Shown: one piece after another, positions 12,453-24,639 of the stretch
How positions within the stretch are numbered: position 1 is the stretch's first letter
How the letters are laid out: every line of letters begins with the position of its first letter
Assembly: GCA_012064385.1 (NCBI GenBank)
Contig: QRDG01001725.1
Location: 992,001-1,056,000 of the forward strand
Direction of reading: 5' to 3'
DNA: 64,000 nucleotides
From: Puccinellia tenuiflora
Taxonomy: Eukaryota > Streptophyta > Magnoliopsida > Poales > Poaceae
Program-made: the position numbers and the translations under genes
The notes under the pieces: generated by a model
Databases searched by the model: none
What the model was told of the DNA's origin: nothing
Seen by the model: the letters and a program-made list of their open reading frames with translations, nothing else

Positions 12453-13738
12453 GGTTACACAATCCCATTCTGCGCCCCGTTACTGGTAAGTGGTAACTCT
12501 GCCCCGTGTTTCCAAACTTGGTAAACTCTATTGAGTCCATGACTTTGCTCATCTGCGCACCCAATTCGCACAAGAAAATTTAGGGCAAAGTGTGATAGGA
12601 ATTTCGAAATGGCATAAACACTATGAAAAATTTGCAAGCACAGAGTAAATTTCATAATTCAATCTAAAATATGTTTTGTAATGTCTCATTTTTTTGCTTG
12701 TGATGATTACATTGATTATCCACTTACATGGTGAAAATTGACAACCAGAGTGACCGGATTTGGTATTTTCAGTTGCCAGATTTTTTTTGAATTATTTCTT
12801 TCGTGGATATTTCGCTAATGATACATCCATATTGTCGGCATGCTAGACCATCTACACTCTCGATTGGTTAGGGCTCGAGTTCATAGAATTGCAACCTTGG
12901 AAGGAGTGAGGGATTACACAACCACAATGGTAGGTGGTGACGTTACCGCAATAAAATAGTGCCCCCACTAGCAATCGATGGATGTAAAGGTCGGACAATG
13001 ACATGGATGCCTTATGTGTGATTGCATTGTAGTCGATTGGTCAATGGTCATGAAGGAAAAGCACAAACCTATAGATTTAGCGGGAGACTGGGCGGTTTCT
13101 TGTAGAGTCGGAGGGAGAGAGGAACAAGTGGTACTTGGTAGGAGAGAGACGAGGCAAAATAGTTGTCGCTACACAAGTCATGGCTCATATAGTATGGATT
13201 TTTACAACCCGGTCTAGATGGTGCCCAATATCTGGAACAACTGAGTTCAAATCCGATGCCTTTTTATATCATCACAAAAATAATCTATTTATAAATTCAA
13301 ACCGCAGTCCACCGATTCAAAGTTTGTATCCAAGTTTCATTGTTATTATTTTTGTAAAGAGCACAAACACTTTATCAAGCTCAACTCGCAGTCAACACTT
13401 GTCTAAGTTCAACTGAACTTGGATTTCTTTTTCAAAAAGGGGATTACCCCAGAGTCTGCATCAAAGTGATGCATATAACCTCTTTATTGCATCAACTGAA
13501 CTTAGATATAACTTAGATGAGGTGAAGCGGAGATTGTGTTTGATTATAGAAGGTTACTTTTGGCAACCGGTCACATGTACAGATCTCGATGTATTTACTC
13601 GCTCACAAGATTTTGGCAACATATGGATCAAGGTTCAGATTGTACTTTTCGATGAGAGGAACTATTCACCTCTCTCTTTTACTTTCTATCTAGTCAAGTC
13701 CGCACATGATTAAACTTTTTGATAAATTTTTGCAACAT

Positions 13739-14236
13739 GACACAGGGTGACTTACATTCATGATTTATGTCTTTAAAATATACAAAACTCTAAATAGGAA
13801 AATATAAATTAACAGAGAGAATACCGGGTACGGTGGCAATTAATCATCAATTTTTGTTTCTTGTTAAGGTTGTGAGGAGAAAAGTGATCAGATGGTAGCA
13901 TCACTCATATAGTTATTATGTAGTTGCATGAGCGTTCACCTAAATGTTTTAACTGGTAGGGAGACGCGGTCAATATTACTTTAGAACTTTGATCCGCTCA
14001 CATCGGGCTCTATCGTGAGTTCGTGACTAGACATGCGTTGAAATGGGCTACATATTTTTTTCTAGTTGTACCAACAAAGTCTTGGACACAAGATATGTTG
14101 GCTCTGATACCATATCAAGTTGTCTTCACCCATCGGTTCCCCTGGTAATTAGAACTGACGGAGAGAAGTGTATAATGCGCTTCTTAATACGGTTATACAT
14201 ATAAATAATTTTGACAAGAATAAGCATGTAAAGTAT
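13739..14236. repeat. Start of a third tandem unit, truncated
   Basis: About 500 bases repeat the beginning of units 1 and 2, then break off after a run ending in gtaaagtatg. The sequence jumps to a segment (14237-14330) that also occurs, in rearranged form, downstream of the genes of units 1 and 2 (near 760-810 and 9250-9300). The junction marks where the 5.3 kb array meets block A. Confidence 0.85.
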
Positions 14237-14520
14237 GATAAGATCCTACCGGTCTAGAGTATTAGATAATGAGATAAGGGCCTAAAGGCCCTACAGTTTT
14301 ATTTAGAAAAGTAGACACTATCATTATTTCTCAACTACTGCTTGCGCTGCATGATCATGTCAAGCTAATGCACATTAGAATTAAGCGAGCTGATGGATAT
14401 TGAAATTCATATCGATGATTAAGCACCAATGAAGCAAGCTGATGCATATTGAAATACATACTAATTACAGCAGACCTAACCCATCATCATGTCATCTGAG
14501 ACTGAGACAATCAGTTCGAG

Positions 14521-14778
14521 CTACAGTCCTAGGACAAACTCCCTCTTCTTCTTGGCGATGTACTCGTCGATGTCCTCCGGCGAGGCGACGCCGCGGACCA
14601 GGGTCGTCCCGCTGTTCTTCCGGGAGATGGCGACGTTGGCGGCGGCCAGCTTCTTCCTAACCGTCGCCGGCCAAGGGTTAGCGTAAACAGAAGGCCTGGT
14701 GACGGCGTTGTAGACGTACCTGATCTTGTCCACCTTCTCCACCCTCACCTCGCCGTTGCCGGCCATGGCGCGAGCCAT
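14521..14778 (-). CDS. Small protein, paralogue 3 (85 aa)
   Basis: Starts MARAMAGNGEVRVEKVDKI and ends with SPEDIDEYIAKKKREFVLGL. It shares the GEVRVxKVxKI core and the acidic-then-basic C-terminus with paralogues 1 and 2. It is shorter, because the middle (VTRPSVYANPWPATV) differs and four residues of the NKRSEA part of the C-terminal motif are missing. Its closest relative is the gene at 52924-53190. The coding sequence is GC-rich against AT-rich flanks, with a TATA box at 14885-14893 and a start in good context. A small intracellular basic/acidic protein of unknown function, possibly a divergent DUF761 relative. Confidence 0.75.
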   Translation of the reverse strand: MARAMAGNGEVRVEKVDKIRYVYNAVTRPSVYANPWPATVRKKLAAANVAISRKNSGTTLVRGVASPEDIDEYIAKKKREFVLGL

Positions 14779-14884
14779 GTGTTTTCTTCTAGTTGAAGGA
14801 AGCTAGGGATGGGGATCGAACTTATCTCTGGATGTGTCGTAGAGTTTGCAAATTGGCTTCCATGGCGTGGTTAATGGGACCTCC

Positions 14885-14893
14885 GTTTTATAG
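14885..14893 (-). promoter_or_regulatory. TATA box of small gene 3
   Basis: The minus strand reads CTATAAAAC within the context cctataaaacggaggtccc, 107 bp upstream of the ATG. The same box and flanks precede the block B paralogue. Confidence 0.65.
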
Positions 14894-17867
14894 GCTCCAG
14901 GAGACCAGGAGCCAGCAGCAGGTGTCCTCGCCTGTTGTGTGGAATGCTCTGATCAGTAGTGGATAGGATACCGGAGGGAACTAGTAATTAACATTTTTTT
15001 TCCGGTTTCTTACAACCTAGGGCCACAAGTCTGGCCGATCTAGACGTCTAAATACCTTTTGCAACGGCCATCTTCGATCAAGGCTACGCAAGTACCACTA
15101 GAAGATCCTTATCTTTTTGTGGCACTTTAAATTTCCTCCATTGCGTTGTATCTCTATGTTGCAGTCGAGTATATGTAATTGGAATCGAAAGCGAGAAAGA
15201 CGTTCCTCCACTGAAGCTAGGAGGAAATTGGGTGGCGACTGGTGAGAGGCTGAGAGCTGGGCTACACGCGGCGACGAACTGAAATAACCTGGTTGTTCGA
15301 TGGTAGATGTACACGTTTAAAGAGACATTTCATGGGCAAAAGAGATTGTGCAAAGGGATGCAGGCAAAGAGGCAAAGGGATCGAATCATGTGCAAAGCCT
15401 TAGAACTCGACCAGTCGACTGCATGTGGACCTTTTGTGGTAGGTAGGACAATTAGTTAACAGTAGAGTATGTTTTGTTTTGAGCAAGAGTGACCAATTCA
15501 TACCATGCTTTTGCAACTCACCTTTTGGTTTTGGTTTTTTAATTACTTGGTGGATTTTGAACATCACGCACAAGAAAAAGGTAGACAACAAAATGTTTAA
15601 TACGCGTAGTCGAGGATTATGGGATCCCGAATTAATCGTGTGATTGTTGCGGCTATCGAGATTCCCCTGCCTAACAAATCTGGTAGGAGAGGTTCCATAG
15701 TAGCATATTGAAAGAGAAAGTTGTTGTGTTTTCTTAAAGGGGAAGAAAGAAAGAAGTGTTGTTGATTACACGGTCTGGGAAAGTGATAAACACCAGCCGG
15801 CAGCAATATAGTTGCGGTAAATTAAAGCTAGTACTTATTAGTTTAATACAAGTTTTAGAGTAGTTGGTAATTTTTACAACCGTCCATCCACTCTAATCGA
15901 ACGGTGATAAAATAAGAGCTACCTAAAACTACTAGATTAAAAGAACCTAAAACTACCTGAAAGTACCAATATTCTTTTATTTTTTATCTAAAGTAAAAGG
16001 ATATTTAGGTAAGTTCGTGTCAGTGACCCCACCGTCAGTATTCTTCCCTTTCCCCTCTCACTCTCTCTCCCCAGATCAGGGCCTCCATCCTCGCAAATCG
16101 ACCCGAGGCAGAAGGTAACCTGAGTCGCGGTGGCGAGGGCTCAGGGTCGGCCCGACCGAGGGCCCGTCGGCGGCGTGGGCGGTCATGGTGAACTGGCCGC
16201 CAGCAGCCGGCCGCGGGCGCCGTCGCCAGACCTCTCCACCTGCCTGGCAGCAGCTGGCCGCGGGTCCGCCGGCCGGTCTGGCGCCGCCCTGGACTGCTAT
16301 AGCGGCCCCTTCTTTCCTCCTTCCTCTCCAGACCGTCTCCGCAGCTGCGCCCCTGCGCCACGCTCACTGCCGCCACACTTTGCAGGAGGAGCATCGGCGT
16401 CAGTGCGACGTCTAGCAGAGCTGTAGAGGTGACCTCCTCTGAATCATCAGCTCCAGCCATGGTAGAGGTCACCCTGGAAGAGCCCAGTTCATTTCCACCA
16501 CTGAATTGCTTCTGCTTGTTCTCCTGGTTTGTTAATGCGAAATCTGCCTCTAAATTCAGTGTATCCAGGCTAACAAGGATAAACAATATGCCTCTCACAC
16601 ATTCAGATCGATTAATCAGCAATATATATGGAAGTAACCTCCCCCCTGTCTGTTCCGTAGTTAGTGTATATAACATCCAGCAATTCAGGTACACCACTTT
16701 AAGGCACAACCAGACTGTATGTTACAAGCTAATGGTAGGCCACTATTGAAGTCAAATCTCTACTTTTCTACCATTGCTTAAAGAGATATGTAGTTTTCTG
16801 CATCATGCAAGACTAACAAGGTGAACCTGATCTTCTCAAAGGATTGTACATGCCCATTCTCATGGTATCCCTGCTACCAGTGTTTTAGGTCAGAACATCT
16901 ACTTAAATCTACTCCAAATTCAGCCATTCAGGTATTACCTCTTCTGCATCGACCTGCTCACCTAACTATGGACACACTCTCGCACGGTATCCCTGTTATC
17001 GGCACTAAAGCTGAAAACATAAGCCATAGGATGATTCCTCAACCTTGCAACTGCATTTTAGTAAAGGTAATATTTAGTCACGGTCGAAGGAGGAAACATG
17101 GTCGTGCGCGTTTGAAGAAAATCATGTGATGGTGAAAACAAGTATTGCTCTCATGTTGTAGATATTTGTTAATTGGTGGAGATGTGGATGTCCTCTGCTC
17201 AATTTCTGCCATTCTTCTCTATCTATGCATTATTGCTGGTAGAGCCATAGCAGATAGCCAGAATAGTGCTAATTTATAGTAAAAAGAAAGGTAGTGCCAA
17301 TGGCATCTCAAGGCCGACTAAGGTAGCATAAGATAGCATTTGGTGAATATTACTCAGAATGGTCTAGCATTTGATCGATCATATGAAGTTAATATGCCAT
17401 GATAGTCTGCTTGCCAAGAAATATACTTGCGTCTCTTATGGCTGTTGCATTCATGTATTAATACAAATTAAAACGTGTGTATATGTGGCACCTAACCATG
17501 ATAGAAAATTCTAGAGCAAATACAATACGGATTGGCAGACACAATAATTTTTATTTTCCAATAATACTTAAATGTTGACTATCTGAGGCTATTTCCTCAT
17601 GTTGGTGTCAACTTACTGTCTATAAGTTCTTTGTCTAGATTGTTTTTCTCTAAATATTATGAGTTCCATTTTTGTGTATTACCATGGTAGACTAACGTTT
17701 GTCTTTTCAAAATAAACTGCTAGAAATAACTTAGTTGTTAATGCACATGCAGGACTTGGATATTTGACATGATTCAGGACCAAGTAAGGAATGGCCCTTT
17801 TTATTGCAAAAGTACCTCTAAAGGCTACTATTATGCAAATGTACCTCTTTTCCATATTCATGGGTGT

Positions 17868-18592
17868 ACATTGTGGTCATGGGCACCGTGGCGACTACCA
17901 CTGTGGCGGTCCTGAAAGTGTGTGGCAAGTAGGTGGAGCTCCTCCAGGCCAAGGAGAGGGAGCAGAAGAGGAAGGAGAAAAGAAGCCAGTGGCACCGGCG
18001 GCAAGCGGTTTAATCTGTATCTTTTTTTTCTGTGTGCGGGTTCATCGGGGAGAGAAAGATAATAAAGTGAATGCTTCTCAGTACATGTGAAATGCCATGC
18101 GTAACATACTGAAAATTTTCATTAGTTTGTTAGGATTGACTTGGGAAGTGTCTCTGAATATTTCAAGTGAATACACAAAATCTCTTGCAGAAACTAAAGA
18201 GTGAATACAAAAAACATCTCTTGCAGCAAACTAAGAGTAAAATCACATCGATAAAACTTACTGAGTCGGGTGAATATGTGTTGGCCTGCTCATGGTGATT
18301 ACAAGAATTTGCTTGCACGCTGCAGATGTTTGTACACGGACGAACGCGAGTTCGTTGACAAGAGAAAGTGATGTTGTGGACCAGACTATAAAGCAGGAAC
18401 GCGAGAACATGGACCATAATTTGAAGCAAATCCATGAAGAAATTTATAAGAAGATGCAGCGTGAGCGCGAGGAGATGGATAAGAAGGTGAAGACTGAAGA
18501 AAGAACGCGCAGCCATGGACCGAACGTTGCAGCAGATCCACGAGGAGATGGTCTGGAAGTTAAAGCAAGAACATAAAGAAGAGCTTGTGCAC
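17868..18592 (+). pseudogene. Coiled-coil gene fragment inside the MULE
   Basis: Near 17880-18000 a plus-strand frame reads VELLQAKEREQKRKEK with a stop just before it. At 18370-18510 another reads NLKQIHEEIYKKMQREREEM, and after a 1-base shift a second copy of the same motif (LQQIHEEMVWKLKQEHKEE) ends at a stop near 18592. The heptad-like, highly charged sequence indicates a coiled coil. The frame changes and internal stop make it a broken copy of an unidentified gene. Intron-like AT-rich sequence separates the two parts. Confidence 0.4.
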
Positions 18593-19339
18593 TAGAAGAC
18601 ATATTGGTAAATTGTACAGATGTGTTTTGTTCTTGGCCAGGAGGAGGCTCAAAAGCAGAATAACGTAATGTGTTTTGTTCTTGGCCATGTGTTAGAACTG
18701 TGTGCAATGATTGTGTGTATTTTGTAGTAAGTTATCAACTGTTATGCTATCAACTGAATCCCGTGTGCTATCAACTGTTGTGCTACTGCTGCAGAACTTT
18801 CTGCCTATCATGTTTTGTGAAGGCTGAATGTAAATGATTATCCGAAGAAAGTTCTGAAACGTTAATTTGTATATTTTGTAACGTATCAAGTACTGTGTTC
18901 CATGCTGTAAACTGTTACCAAATCGATGCTTGACGAATTGGATGTTGAGTTTCATATTGTCGATGAGTTCCATGGTGTTGAAATACGTTTTCATCAATTC
19001 TTGACATTATACTGTCCTAATGGACGGGCGCCGCAACGCTACATGATCTAGTTCCAATTAATTTTGGGCAAAAGGACAGGCCCAAATGAGATGAAGCAAA
19101 ATTTCTGCAGCTATTTTTTTCATAATTGGCAGTAATAACTCTGAATGGGTTGTTGCGATGTCAGGGTGCACCTTCAGGTCTTCCTGGAACGACACGGATG
19201 ACAATACATAGAACCCTCTCAACAAAATTACAGCAAAAAATCCCCGGATATCAGCAAAAAATGCATTCCTCTCGATGCACGCACGCAGCTGACCATATAC
19301 TTACTACTAGCTATATATAGATAACCATAACCTGAAGCT

Positions 19340-19714
19340 CTAAATCAGCCTAAAAAAGTAGGTTTGCCCCGTTCCAAAAGCACCTGATGACGATGACAAC
19401 ACGATCAGTCTAGTGTCTTCAATCTTTAGTAGGACCAGACTATGGAGTACTCCAGCTCCAGCTCCATCATGTTGGTCGGCCATGTGAAGTTCCGGCGCGG
19501 GCTTCTTGCGGTCCTGCTCCCCCGTCTTGGCCGGCAACCATAGATGGAGGACGGCGAGCTGCTGCTGCGGCAGCGCAGGCGCCGGCCATCCGCGGCCAGA
19601 CCATCTCCGCTGCCCGAGCGCCAGCTGCTTCTGGAGCGACTCCACCTGCCACTGCAGCGACGTGATGGCGTACATCAGGCTGCTCACCGCGTCCCCACGG
19701 TGCTCCACCGGCAC
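19340..19714 (-). pseudogene. LBD (LOB-domain) transcription factor fragment
   Basis: The first 34 codons read RGDAVSSLMYAITSLQWQVE then SLQKQLALGQ. These are the end of a LATERAL ORGAN BOUNDARIES domain: the R-G-D-A-V-S-S-L-x-Y segment and the leucine-zipper-like coiled coil L-x6-L-x3-L. The middle of the domain, normally E-A-N-A-R-x-R-D-P-V-Y-G-C-V, is missing between Y and AITSLQ, so about 14 residues are deleted. The cysteine-rich N-terminal part is absent. A minus-strand acceptor-like tcag precedes the fragment at about 19717. It looks like a captured 3' exon inside the MULE, with a non-homologous tail. Confidence 0.6.
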
Positions 19715-20291
19715 TTTCTGAGGATTCAGTTCATGACAAAAGGTGCTTCAGCAGAAATAGAACGATGGTTTCCTAGATCTGAAGTAAATTAGTGTAACCC
19801 TAGCTATGTGGAAAATACTTACATCATCAGATTCCTCCTTCTTCAACCTTATCCATCCTTCAATTGCTATAGATAAAAAAATCCATTAGGATTATAATGG
19901 ATGAACAGTATAGGCAACAAGAGTCGACTATCAATATGACAACAATGAATCAATCACCTCTTAACCAATTACCCGTTCCATGAAGCCTATTAATACTGAC
20001 TGCTGGTCTGAAATAAAATCTCGAGCACAAACACAACATTTGCATCTAAAATACTAGCAGAAGTATAAGTGATTATTACCATTTATCAGGTTGCATCCCA
20101 AGTTGATCAAACAGTAAACATTTGCATCTAAAATACTATCAGAAGTACACAGCCATACAGTTATATATTCAGACACTTAGCCGCATGCACCGGTCTAATG
20201 CTTGATTAAAATTATCACTATGATACTGTACGTACACAGGCCACAAAAAGAAGTCATAGCATCATTCAATCACATGATTATAAAACTGCAA

Positions 20292-20741
20292 TTAGGATAC
20301 AATTAAAGAACAATCAACAAGGGAAGAAGCGGACTGCAGGCTCGGCTGCTGCAGACCAGCAGCAGAGGTGCGCGACGTGAACTGACACGAGAGGAGCCGA
20401 ACAACAGTGGAGACCGGAGCAGGGGCAGCTGGGCGGCCGGGAACGACCGAGCGGCGGCGGCCTGAGGTAGGTCCCGGCGCAGACGACGGCTTGCTGGCGG
20501 CGGCGGCGGGAACGGGCGGAGGCGGCGATCGGGAACAGGCGATGGCGGCCGGAACGGCGGACGGCTGAACCTGGCACGGAGGTGGCCGACTACGGACAGA
20601 GACGGCGGCGGCCCGAGCGAATCGAGTGGGAGGAGAGGAGGCGGTGCACGGTGGCGGCAATCTGGCGGCGGAGACGCGAATCGAGGGGGAAGAGAGGAGC
20701 AGATGGAAGGAGAGGACGAAGCTAATTCTGCTTCTGGACAA
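20292..20741 (-). other. GC-rich MULE end with open frame
   Basis: A GC-rich stretch with a 149-codon open frame rich in Ser, Pro, Ala and Arg. It has no recognisable motif. The lack of stops is explained by composition. It lies just inside the right end of the MULE, where captured 5' exons or promoters often sit. I do not call it a gene. Confidence 0.3.
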
Positions 20742-21235
20742 ATTACTATTTTACCCCACTAATTAAGTTTCAGTGCTTAGATGGCTGACATAAGTTAGAG
20801 GGGATAGAGTCAAATCCAACGGCTGAAATATTTTAGATGGGGAACTACCGAAAACTACCTGTGGTAGTTTTCCAAGTACCGGAAAAGAGCTCTTAGTTTA
20901 ATTGTACTCACTTCGATCGAATATCTCATGCCTCATGGGATTAACATATATTTTCTTTGTATGCCACTGAGATTCATCTATTTTGGCTCTATAGAATTTT
21001 CCTTACGGGCCTACTACGCTGCCTAGGTGATTTACTTCTTATTGTCGGCCTTTGACGTTGCCACGGAACAATTCTTGCCAACATAATAATCATGTGACTT
21101 CGATCATCTGAGATATATTGCGTATTTCGGAAAACAAACACATTGATTCGGGTGAGATGGATATCATATTATCACATTTTTTAGACCACGGAGCCCAGTT
21201 ACGTTTATGTCCGGGTTTTTTTTAGATAAACGGAG

Positions 21236-21840
21236 ATTTTTTTTCTTATACAAGAGGAAGAGTTTCATAGTAAAGATTCACAAAACCCAGACCAACGAAT
21301 ACTAAATGTTTCAACAATCAACAAACTCCAATGACAAAAGAAGAGAAGCCCAGTTACCTCGGAATACATGTTTTGTAAAAATCTTGTTGGCTGCCCACTC
21401 CATTTGGATACATGTCACTCTGATCACAAAAGATGAGACCAAATGTGAAGGCCAATGCGCGCACGAGAAGATAACATGTAATGGGGTGATGGCCTTCTTT
21501 TTTAATAAATACCATTATTGCAAAGTCACAAAGCCGAATATAGGGCAGCCGCTACAACAAGGATATATGATTTTTAAATCTCAGATGAATACTCCGTGGC
21601 CAATTATCGAACATATTAGTAACACTCCGGGGTGGATACAAATTTGATGCAACCTAAATAACCAACCAAGTTGTGTGAGCAAACTTGCGTTCAAACAAAA
21701 CATTCTTTATTGTGTCATCACGATGTTAAGAAAACACTGCTTATTACGCCTTCCGAGATTGTCTTTTGTCTAAATTGCATCGGCTCTTTAGATATCGTAA
21801 AAAAATGTTAATCTTTGGCATGACCTTCGTTTTCTAATTT
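21236..21840 (-). pseudogene. Degenerate LINE 3' remnant
   Basis: Minus-strand reading gives scattered zf-RVT-like words (an FARITWSVIQVASNLY-like run and NMFDNWPRSIHPRF are clearest in the sister copy at 23363-23566), preceded on the plus strand by a T-run. Frame is lost. It is an old L1-type remnant, distinct from the LINE at 5946. Confidence 0.55.
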
Positions 21841-22077
21841 AATTATTTATGATTGGTGAATCCATATGAACTAGCACTGATACATTTATTTGACCGAGAA
21901 CATACTACTTTTATGCAAATTCTAACAGAACAAAGTCCACACACTAAGACAACATTAACTAACCACTCTAATAAGACATTCCAAGCTAATAACCGATTAG
22001 CTAGCATATACCTTGTCTAGAAATAACATTTGGTGGGAAAGTCCCGATCACATGTTTAATTCTACTGTAAGGTCCCA

Positions 22078-22329
22078 ATGTCGAACGATCGGGAAAAATG
22101 TGAATATCGCACCGATCTAGACATTATAGCTTATCCAAATTCAAATATGCTGCTCCACGCATGTGTGCTACGTACCGTGTTACTGATCATCGTCAGCTAC
22201 TCAAAAGTGCAAGGCAGCAAAACGCACGGTGCATCAGATGCGTTGCCGACGGGAAGACTTGACTCCGTGAGATGTTACGTTCGTTTGGAATCAAAATTAT
22301 TCGCCAACGACTTCACTCATCCGAAATGA
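22078..22329 (+). other. Repeated 83-codon ORF of unknown status
   Basis: An 83-codon frame starting MSNDREKCEYRTDLDIIAYP. It is kept open in the two other copies (23894-24145 and within 55608-55925) with very few differences. The copies are recent, so the open frame is weak evidence for coding. A hydrophobic stretch (residues 27-42, HACVLRTVLLIIVSYS) could be a membrane segment. I recognise no family. Confidence 0.25.
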
Positions 22330-23061
22330 TATTTTCTCTTTTGGGAGCAACAACGGTAGAAGCGTAGGGCAGAAATGTATCCTCGTAGGGTTGCTACAAA
22401 CTTCTTTCGTCAGAGAGGGCCTAGGTATAGATCATATCAATCTGCAAAGATCTGCAGGAAGCTGCTTGCCAACAATTAATGATCTACCAATGTATATAAA
22501 AAATGTATAGGGCAGATACATACTTAGTGCTCAGATGGCCTACGTATAGATCATATCAATCTAAACGAAAAGTTCAGAGCAGCTTGTGGAATTTGTTCCA
22601 AGTGTCTGGTTCCAGCTTTGGGAAACGTGTGATGGCCAGTGTGCCACCAAGGGGAGAAACGGAGAACAAATTTAAGGTGGTCGGCTGGTAGCACTAAAAG
22701 TACAAGCTAGGAAAATAGGCATTTGAACAGGCATATGCCCTGTTTTCAAAAATCCTTTTTCTAAATGGTAGAAAAATTCGACAAAATTTATGAAGTTATA
22801 TATTCAGATTCTATATGCGCGTAGAAAGATTCATCGAAAAACAACTGTTTTTTTATCGGTGTAAAAAAGAAAAAAGAATGTCTTGTGAAAAGTGTTTTTT
22901 TTCCGCTATCAAAATTTATCTTTTTTGTGGAGGTAAAATAAAAGGTTAATTTTTTGCAAAATTTTGTGCCGCGCGAATAATTCGGAAAGATGTACACATA
23001 AAAATTTATTTCGGAATTTTTAGACAATTTAAAGTGCACTTAAAAAAAAATTGATAAAGGT

Positions 23062-23660
23062 TTTTTTTTCTTATACAAGAAGAAGAATTTCATAGTAAAG
23101 ATTCACAAAACCCACACCAACGAATATTAAAGATTTCAACAATCAACAAACTCCAATGACAAAAGAAGAGAAGCTCGGTTACCTCAGAATACATGTTTTG
23201 TAAAAAGCTTATCGGTTGCCCACTCCATTTGGATACATGTCACCACTGCACTCCGATCACTGAAGATGAGACCAAATATGAAGGCCAATGCGCGTGGGGA
23301 GATGGCCTTCTTTTATAAAATACTATTACTACAAAGTCACAAAGCCCAATATAGGGCAGCCGCTACAACATGGCAATATGATTTTTAAATCTCGGATGAA
23401 TACTCCGTGGCCAATTATCGAACATATTAGTAACACTCCGGGGTTGATACAAATTTGATGCAACCTGGATAACCGACCAAGTTATGCGAGCAAACTTGTG
23501 TTCAAACAAAACATGATTATTATTCATCACGATGACAAAGAAAACACTTCTTATTACGCCTTCCAAGATTGTTTTTGTACAAATTGCATCCGTTCTCTAG
23601 GTACCATAAAAAATGTTAATCTTCAACATGGCCTTCGTTTTCTAAATTTTTAGTTATTGA
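23062..23660 (-). pseudogene. Degenerate LINE 3' remnant (second copy)
   Basis: At 23363-23566 an open stretch contains HKFARITWSVIQVASNLYQ and NMFDNWPRSIHPRF, matching the segment after the second zinc ligand pair of plant LINE zf-RVT domains (compare FARSIWSAVQIGSTLHPPR in the LINE at 6105). It is flanked by stops. Confidence 0.65.
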
Positions 23661-23893
23661 TGATTGGTGAATCCATATGATCGAACTAGCACCTGATAAA
23701 TTTATTTGACCGAGAACATACTATTTTTATGCAAATTCTAACAGAACAAAGTCCACACACTAAGACAACATTAACTAACCACTCTAATAAGACATTCCAA
23801 GCTAATAACCGATTAGCTAGCATATACCTTGTCTAGAAATAACATTTGGTGGGAAAGTCCCGATCACATGTTTAATTCTACTGTAAGGTCCCT

Positions 23894-24145
23894 ATGTCGA
23901 ACGATCGGGAAAAATGTGAATATCGCACCGATCTAGACATTATAGCTTATCCAAATTCAAATATGCTGCTCCACGCATGTGTGCTACGTACCGTGTTACT
24001 GATCATCGTCAGCTACTCAAAAGTGCAAGGCAGCAAAAGGCACGGTGCATCAGATGCGTTGCCGACGGGAAGACTTGACTCCGTCAGATGTTGCGTTCGT
24101 TTGGAATCAAAATTATTCGCCAACGACTTCACTCATCCGAAATGA
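23894..24145 (+). other. Repeated 83-codon ORF, second copy
   Basis: The tandem copy of 22078-22329 with a few substitutions (for example SKRHGAS for SKTHGAS). Same caveats. Confidence 0.25.
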
Positions 24146-24639
24146 TATTTTCTCTTTTGGGAGCAGCTTGTGGAATTTGTTCCAAGTGTCTGGTTCCAGC
24201 TTTGGGAAACGTGTGATGGCCAGTGTGCCACCAAGGGGAGAAACGGAGAACAAATTTAAGGTGGTCGGCTGGTAGCACTAAAAGTACAAGCTAGGAAAAT
24301 AGGCATTTGAACAGGCATATGCCCTGTTTTCAAAAATCCTTTTTCTAAATGGTAGAAAATTCGACAAAATTTATGAACTTAAATATTCAGATTCTATATG
24401 CGCGTAGAAAGTTTCATCGAAAAACAACTATTTTTTTGATCTGTGTAAAAAAGATAAAAGAATGTCTTGTGAAAAGTGTTTTTTCCGCTATCAAAATTTA
24501 TCTTTTTTGTGGAGGTAAAATAAAAGGTTAATTTTTTGCAAAACTTTGTGCCGCGCGAATATTTCGGAAAGATGTACACATAAAAATTTATTTCGGAATT
24601 TTTAGACAATTTAAAGTGCACTTAAAATAAAATAAAAAT

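Larger units (their letters stand above)
5377..13738. repeat. Tandem segmental unit 2, enlarged by a LINE insertion
   Basis: This is a direct repeat of 1-5376. The extra 3.1 kb is accounted for by the LINE at 5946-9037. Without the LINE the unit is about 5.27 kb. A short deletion relative to unit 1 follows the segment near 9770, where about 110 bases present around 1290-1420 are missing. The spacers 9240-11070, 11480-12140 and 12660-13738 parallel those of unit 1 and show no recognisable gene. Confidence 0.9.
15848..20892. mobile_element. Mutator-like (MULE-type) element with captured fragments
   Basis: Block B has uninterrupted sequence at this site (gtacttagtttaatcgtac, near 54530), while block A has about 5.05 kb inserted. 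The 10-base target ttagtttaat is present on both sides (15838-15847 and 20893-20902), the size expected for Mutator-like elements. The ends share degenerate AAAACTACC-type motifs, but I cannot align long perfect terminal inverted repeats. No transposase is visible. Both ends are GC-rich inside (16080-16430, 20310-20740) and there are gene-like fragments in the middle, which is the composition described for Pack-MULEs. The stretches 16430-17860 and 18600-19330 hold nothing I recognise. Confidence 0.65.
21236..23060. repeat. Tandem sub-duplication in block A, first copy
   Basis: The run from the T-rich stretch at 21238 to the AT-rich end at 23045 repeats at 23060-24640 in the same orientation. 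Block B has a single counterpart (54836-56240 plus 57150-57490). The first copy retains a segment (about 22345-22575) that is missing from the second. The missing segment is flanked by gggagca and gcagcttg, suggesting loss at a short microhomology. Confidence 0.8.

Noticed and set aside
16035..16709. 224-codon minus-strand frame at the left end of the MULE
   Set aside because: Half is GC-rich low complexity and half is AT-rich noncoding-like; no domain or conserved counterpart.
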